Under the pieces are notes generated by a model, which had not been told where the DNA came from, ran no database searches, and saw nothing but the letters and a program-made list of their open reading frames with translations. A stretch of 8,462 nucleotides of DNA from an uncultured Burkholderiales bacterium (GTDB lineage Bacteria > Pseudomonadota > Gammaproteobacteria > Burkholderiales > Burkholderiaceae_C). Below are positions 6,489-8,462 of this stretch, one piece after another; positions within the stretch are counted from its first letter, which is position 1, and each line of letters opens with the position of its first letter. The translations under genes were made by a program, and so were the position numbers. The stretch covers positions 1-8,462 of the forward strand of contig CAIYFE010000351.1 in assembly GCA_903925445.1 (NCBI GenBank), read 5' to 3'.

Positions 6489-7321
6489 GGTTGATCAAAA
6501 TTTCTTTGCAACAACAAGTGTGCTTGCTCGGAGTCTGGGAATTTTTTAAGCAGCTGCTCAGACAGGCGTTGCAGCTCATCGTTTTGCACCAACGCTCGCG
6601 CCAAGCGAATGCCCAACCACAGGCTTTGCGCTGTGGCGTTGCGGCTGTCATTGAGCGACCCCAAGTAGCTTTGCGCCCGACGAGGATTGCCATCTTGAAA
6701 ATCCAATGCAGCCAATTGGTATTGCGCCACAGGGTTTTGTGGTTCATGCGCCAGCGCATGGACCCAACTGTTGCGCGCATCAAGCGGTTTGCCTGCACGC
6801 AGTTGGCACACACCGAGCGCCATCCACGTTTTGGCTGATTCGGTATAACCCGGTTGGCTGAGCGCTCGTGCAAATTGCGTTTGCGCTTGATCCAAACGGT
6901 TTTGTTCGCACAAAAACCAAGCGTAATTGTGTTGCACAGCCGCCAATTCTTTGGGTCGAGAGGGCAGCGCAAGCGCCAGTTTCAGGGCTTGCTCAAAACT
7001 TTGCTCCGCCAAATCAATGGCTTTGTCACGTTGGTGGATCAAGCCCAACAAGCTGTAGGCTTCGGCGTAGTTGGCATCGATCAACAAAGCCGCCCGCACT
7101 TCTTGCTGCGCCACATCGTTTTGGCCTTGTTCGAAATAAGCCGAAGCCAGCGCCAAACGTCGAGCCGCTTTGTTGCGTTGCTCGTTGGGGTCGGCACGCG
7201 TCAAGCTGTTGACGCGTTCATTGCTTGCGGTGTCTGCGCAGCCCATCAGCCCCAGCAGACCCATCGCCAAAACCAAGAGGATCTGCCAAGGATGAAACAA
7301 GCGCGGTTGCACAGTCATCAT
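6485..7321 (-). CDS. pilF: Type IV pilus biogenesis TPR lipoprotein PilF/PilW
   Basis: Outer-membrane lipoprotein (pilotin) that in Pseudomonas and Neisseria helps localise, assemble or stabilise the PilQ secretin of type IV pili. The 278-residue product has a lipoprotein signal: hydrophobic run at about 12-26 and lipobox L25-M26-G27-C28, with Ala after the lipidated Cys. The mature part is about six TPR units, for example ARRLALASAYFEQGQNDVAQ at about 53-72, YAEAYSLLGLIHQRDKAIDL at 85-104, HNYAWFLCEQNRLDQAQTQF at 131-150, and a fourth at about 162-190. The size is close to PilF of Pseudomonas (about 250). The start is ATG at 7319-7321, overlapping the rlmN stop as ATGA, with AGG (7329-7331) 7 bases upstream; a second ATG follows at once. 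The rlmN-pilF-rodZ-ispG order is the conserved place for this gene. No other pilus genes are in the window. Confidence 0.92.
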   Translation of the reverse strand: MMTVQPRLFHPWQILLVLAMGLLGLMGCADTASNERVNSLTRADPNEQRNKAARRLALASAYFEQGQNDVAQQEVRAALLIDANYAEAYSLLGLIHQRDKAIDLAEQSFEQALKLALALPSRPKELAAVQHNYAWFLCEQNRLDQAQTQFARALSQPGYTESAKTWMALGVCQLRAGKPLDARNSWVHALAHEPQNPVAQYQLAALDFQDGNPRRAQSYLGSLNDSRNATAQSLWLGIRLARALVQNDELQRLSEQLLKKFPDSEQAHLLLQRNFDQP

Positions 7322-8433
7322 TCAGACACCTGGGTCAGGGAAATCACGCGCTGCTTGGCAATGCGAGACTGCACATCGGTGCGGTCTTTGACATCGCCGG
7401 CCAATTGGCCACAGGCCGCATCGATGTCATCGCCTCGGGTTTTGCGCACGGTGGTGACAAAGCCCGCAGCGATCAAGGTTTCAGCAAAGGCTTTGACAGC
7501 GGCTTGTGATGAACGCTTGAGGCCAGAAGCGGGAAACGGGTTAAAGGGGATGAGGTTGAATTTGCAAGACACCCCTTCGCGCTTGACCAAGTCGATCAAT
7601 GCCAATGCATGTTCGGCCTGGTCGTTGACACCGTCGAGCATGCAGTATTCAAAGGTGATGAAGTCACGCGGCGCATGCGCCAGATAACGACGACAAGCTT
7701 GCATCAATTCGTGCAGCGGATATTTGCGGTTGAGCGGAACCAAGTTGTCACGCAAAGCATCCAAAGGAGCATGCAAGGACACGGCCAATGCCACGGGGCA
7801 ATCTTCCCCCAAGCGATCCATCATGGGCACAACGCCTGAAGTAGATACCGTGACCCGTCGACGAGAAAGCCCATAGCCGTGATCGTCCAACATGGCGCGA
7901 AGCGCTGGCACCAAGGCACTGTAGTTTTGCAAAGGCTCACCCATGCCCATCATCACAACGTTGGAGATGACCCGATCGGAGGTGTTCAAGTGCTTGCGCA
8001 ATTCATGCTCGGCAAACCAAAGCTGCGACAAAATTTCGCCCGTCGTCAGGTTGCGACTGAAGCCTTGGTGGCCGGTCGAACAAAACCGACAACCCACCGC
8101 ACAACCTGCTTGCGAAGACACGCACAAAGTGCCACGGTCGTCTTCGGGAATGAACACAGTTTCAACCGCGTTGCCCTCGCCCACATCAAACAGCCATTTG
8201 ATGGTGCCGTCTGCCGAGTCGTGGCGAGAAATGGGTGTGAGCGGCTGAATGTGCGCGCAGTTTTTGAGCTTGTCGCGCAGCGATTTGGCCAGGTCGGTCA
8301 TTTGCGCAAAGTCTTGTGCACCGCGCTGATGAATCCAACGGAACAACTGCGTGGCGCGAAAACGCTTCTCGCCCAGTTGCTCACAAAAAACGGCCAAACC
8401 GTCAAGATCAAAATCGAGCAGGTTGGCCGTCAT
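7318..8433 (-). CDS. rlmN: Dual-specificity 23S rRNA/tRNA adenine C2-methyltransferase RlmN
   Basis: Radical-SAM enzyme that methylates C2 of A2503 in 23S rRNA and A37 of some tRNAs (E. coli numbering), affecting translational fidelity. In the 371-residue product the radical-SAM cluster CAVGCRFC gives Cys111, Cys115 and Cys118. Cys104 and Cys341 match the catalytic pair Cys118 and Cys355 of E. coli RlmN with identical spacing to the cluster (7 and 230 residues). GMGEP at 163-167 is the SAM-binding motif, and RGDDIDAACGQLAG (333-346) surrounds the methyl-carrying Cys341. The ACGQLAG context and lineage argue for RlmN and against the resistance paralogue Cfr. ATG at 8431-8433 gives a normal N-terminus; only a weak A-rich Shine-Dalgarno is visible. 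It is the first gene of the array in the window, with ndk expected upstream. All catalytic residues are present. Confidence 0.98.
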   Translation of the reverse strand: MTANLLDFDLDGLAVFCEQLGEKRFRATQLFRWIHQRGAQDFAQMTDLAKSLRDKLKNCAHIQPLTPISRHDSADGTIKWLFDVGEGNAVETVFIPEDDRGTLCVSSQAGCAVGCRFCSTGHQGFSRNLTTGEILSQLWFAEHELRKHLNTSDRVISNVVMMGMGEPLQNYSALVPALRAMLDDHGYGLSRRRVTVSTSGVVPMMDRLGEDCPVALAVSLHAPLDALRDNLVPLNRKYPLHELMQACRRYLAHAPRDFITFEYCMLDGVNDQAEHALALIDLVKREGVSCKFNLIPFNPFPASGLKRSSQAAVKAFAETLIAAGFVTTVRKTRGDDIDAACGQLAGDVKDRTDVQSRIAKQRVISLTQVSE

Positions 8434-8462
8434 ATGCTTTTCAGTACCGAAACTGTTGCCAG

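Noticed and set aside
6854..7687. Plus-strand open frame (277 codons) spanning pilF and rlmN
   Set aside because: Antisense to two well-supported genes and crosses their junction; its sequence shows no known domain.
7318..8433. Possible Cfr antibiotic-resistance methyltransferase
   Set aside because: The conserved RGDDIDAACGQLAG context, gene order and housekeeping setting all fit RlmN, the native C2-methyltransferase.
1..8462. Mobile elements, CRISPR arrays, tRNA or rRNA genes, or a novel accessory system
   Set aside because: Coding sequence of eight conserved housekeeping genes covers almost the whole window; no transposase, repeat-spacer pattern, tRNA-like fold or attachment-site duplication was seen.

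Overview
The window reads as a chromosomal housekeeping segment of a betaproteobacterium, most likely order Burkholderiales and probably near Comamonadaceae. That placement rests on the gene order, on moderately GC-rich coding DNA (judged by eye), and on protein signatures such as the NKAE motif in Der and the long IspG with CPGCGR and CIVNGPGES motifs. The genus is not certain; a freshwater Comamonadaceae such as a Limnohabitans relative would fit, but this is a guess.

All eight genes lie on the minus strand and fill nearly the whole window. In transcription order (right to left) they are rlmN (23S rRNA/tRNA adenine C2-methyltransferase), pilF/pilW (TPR lipoprotein for type IV pilus secretin), rodZ-like (cytoplasmic HTH plus one membrane segment), ispG (isoprenoid MEP pathway), hisS (histidyl-tRNA synthetase), yfgM (membrane-anchored TPR protein of the Sec translocon periphery), bamB (outer-membrane assembly lipoprotein) and der (double GTPase for 50S assembly). 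The left edge (1-62) is the region after der. It holds a possible promoter and a Shine-Dalgarno-like end, which is where hfq is expected in this conserved neighbourhood. The right edge (8434-8462) is the short leader of rlmN, with ndk expected further upstream.

The genes form one tightly packed, probably co-transcribed array. Three junctions are 4-base ATGA/GTGA overlaps (rlmN/pilF, pilF/rodZ, yfgM/bamB). rodZ and ispG overlap by 11-17 bases. ispG/hisS and bamB/der are separated by 9 and 10 bases. The only real gap inside the array is 50 bases between hisS and yfgM. No convincing intrinsic terminator was seen. The array mixes translation and ribosome functions (rlmN, hisS, der), envelope biogenesis (pilF, rodZ, yfgM, bamB) and isoprenoid precursor supply (ispG), a combination long conserved in beta- and gammaproteobacteria.

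No mobile element, CRISPR array, tRNA, rRNA or novel defence-type system was found. The points most worth a second look are a RodZ homologue that lacks the usual periplasmic domain, the TTG start of der whose ribosome binding site overlaps the bamB stop codon, the ispG start choice, and a few perfect hairpins inside coding sequence.
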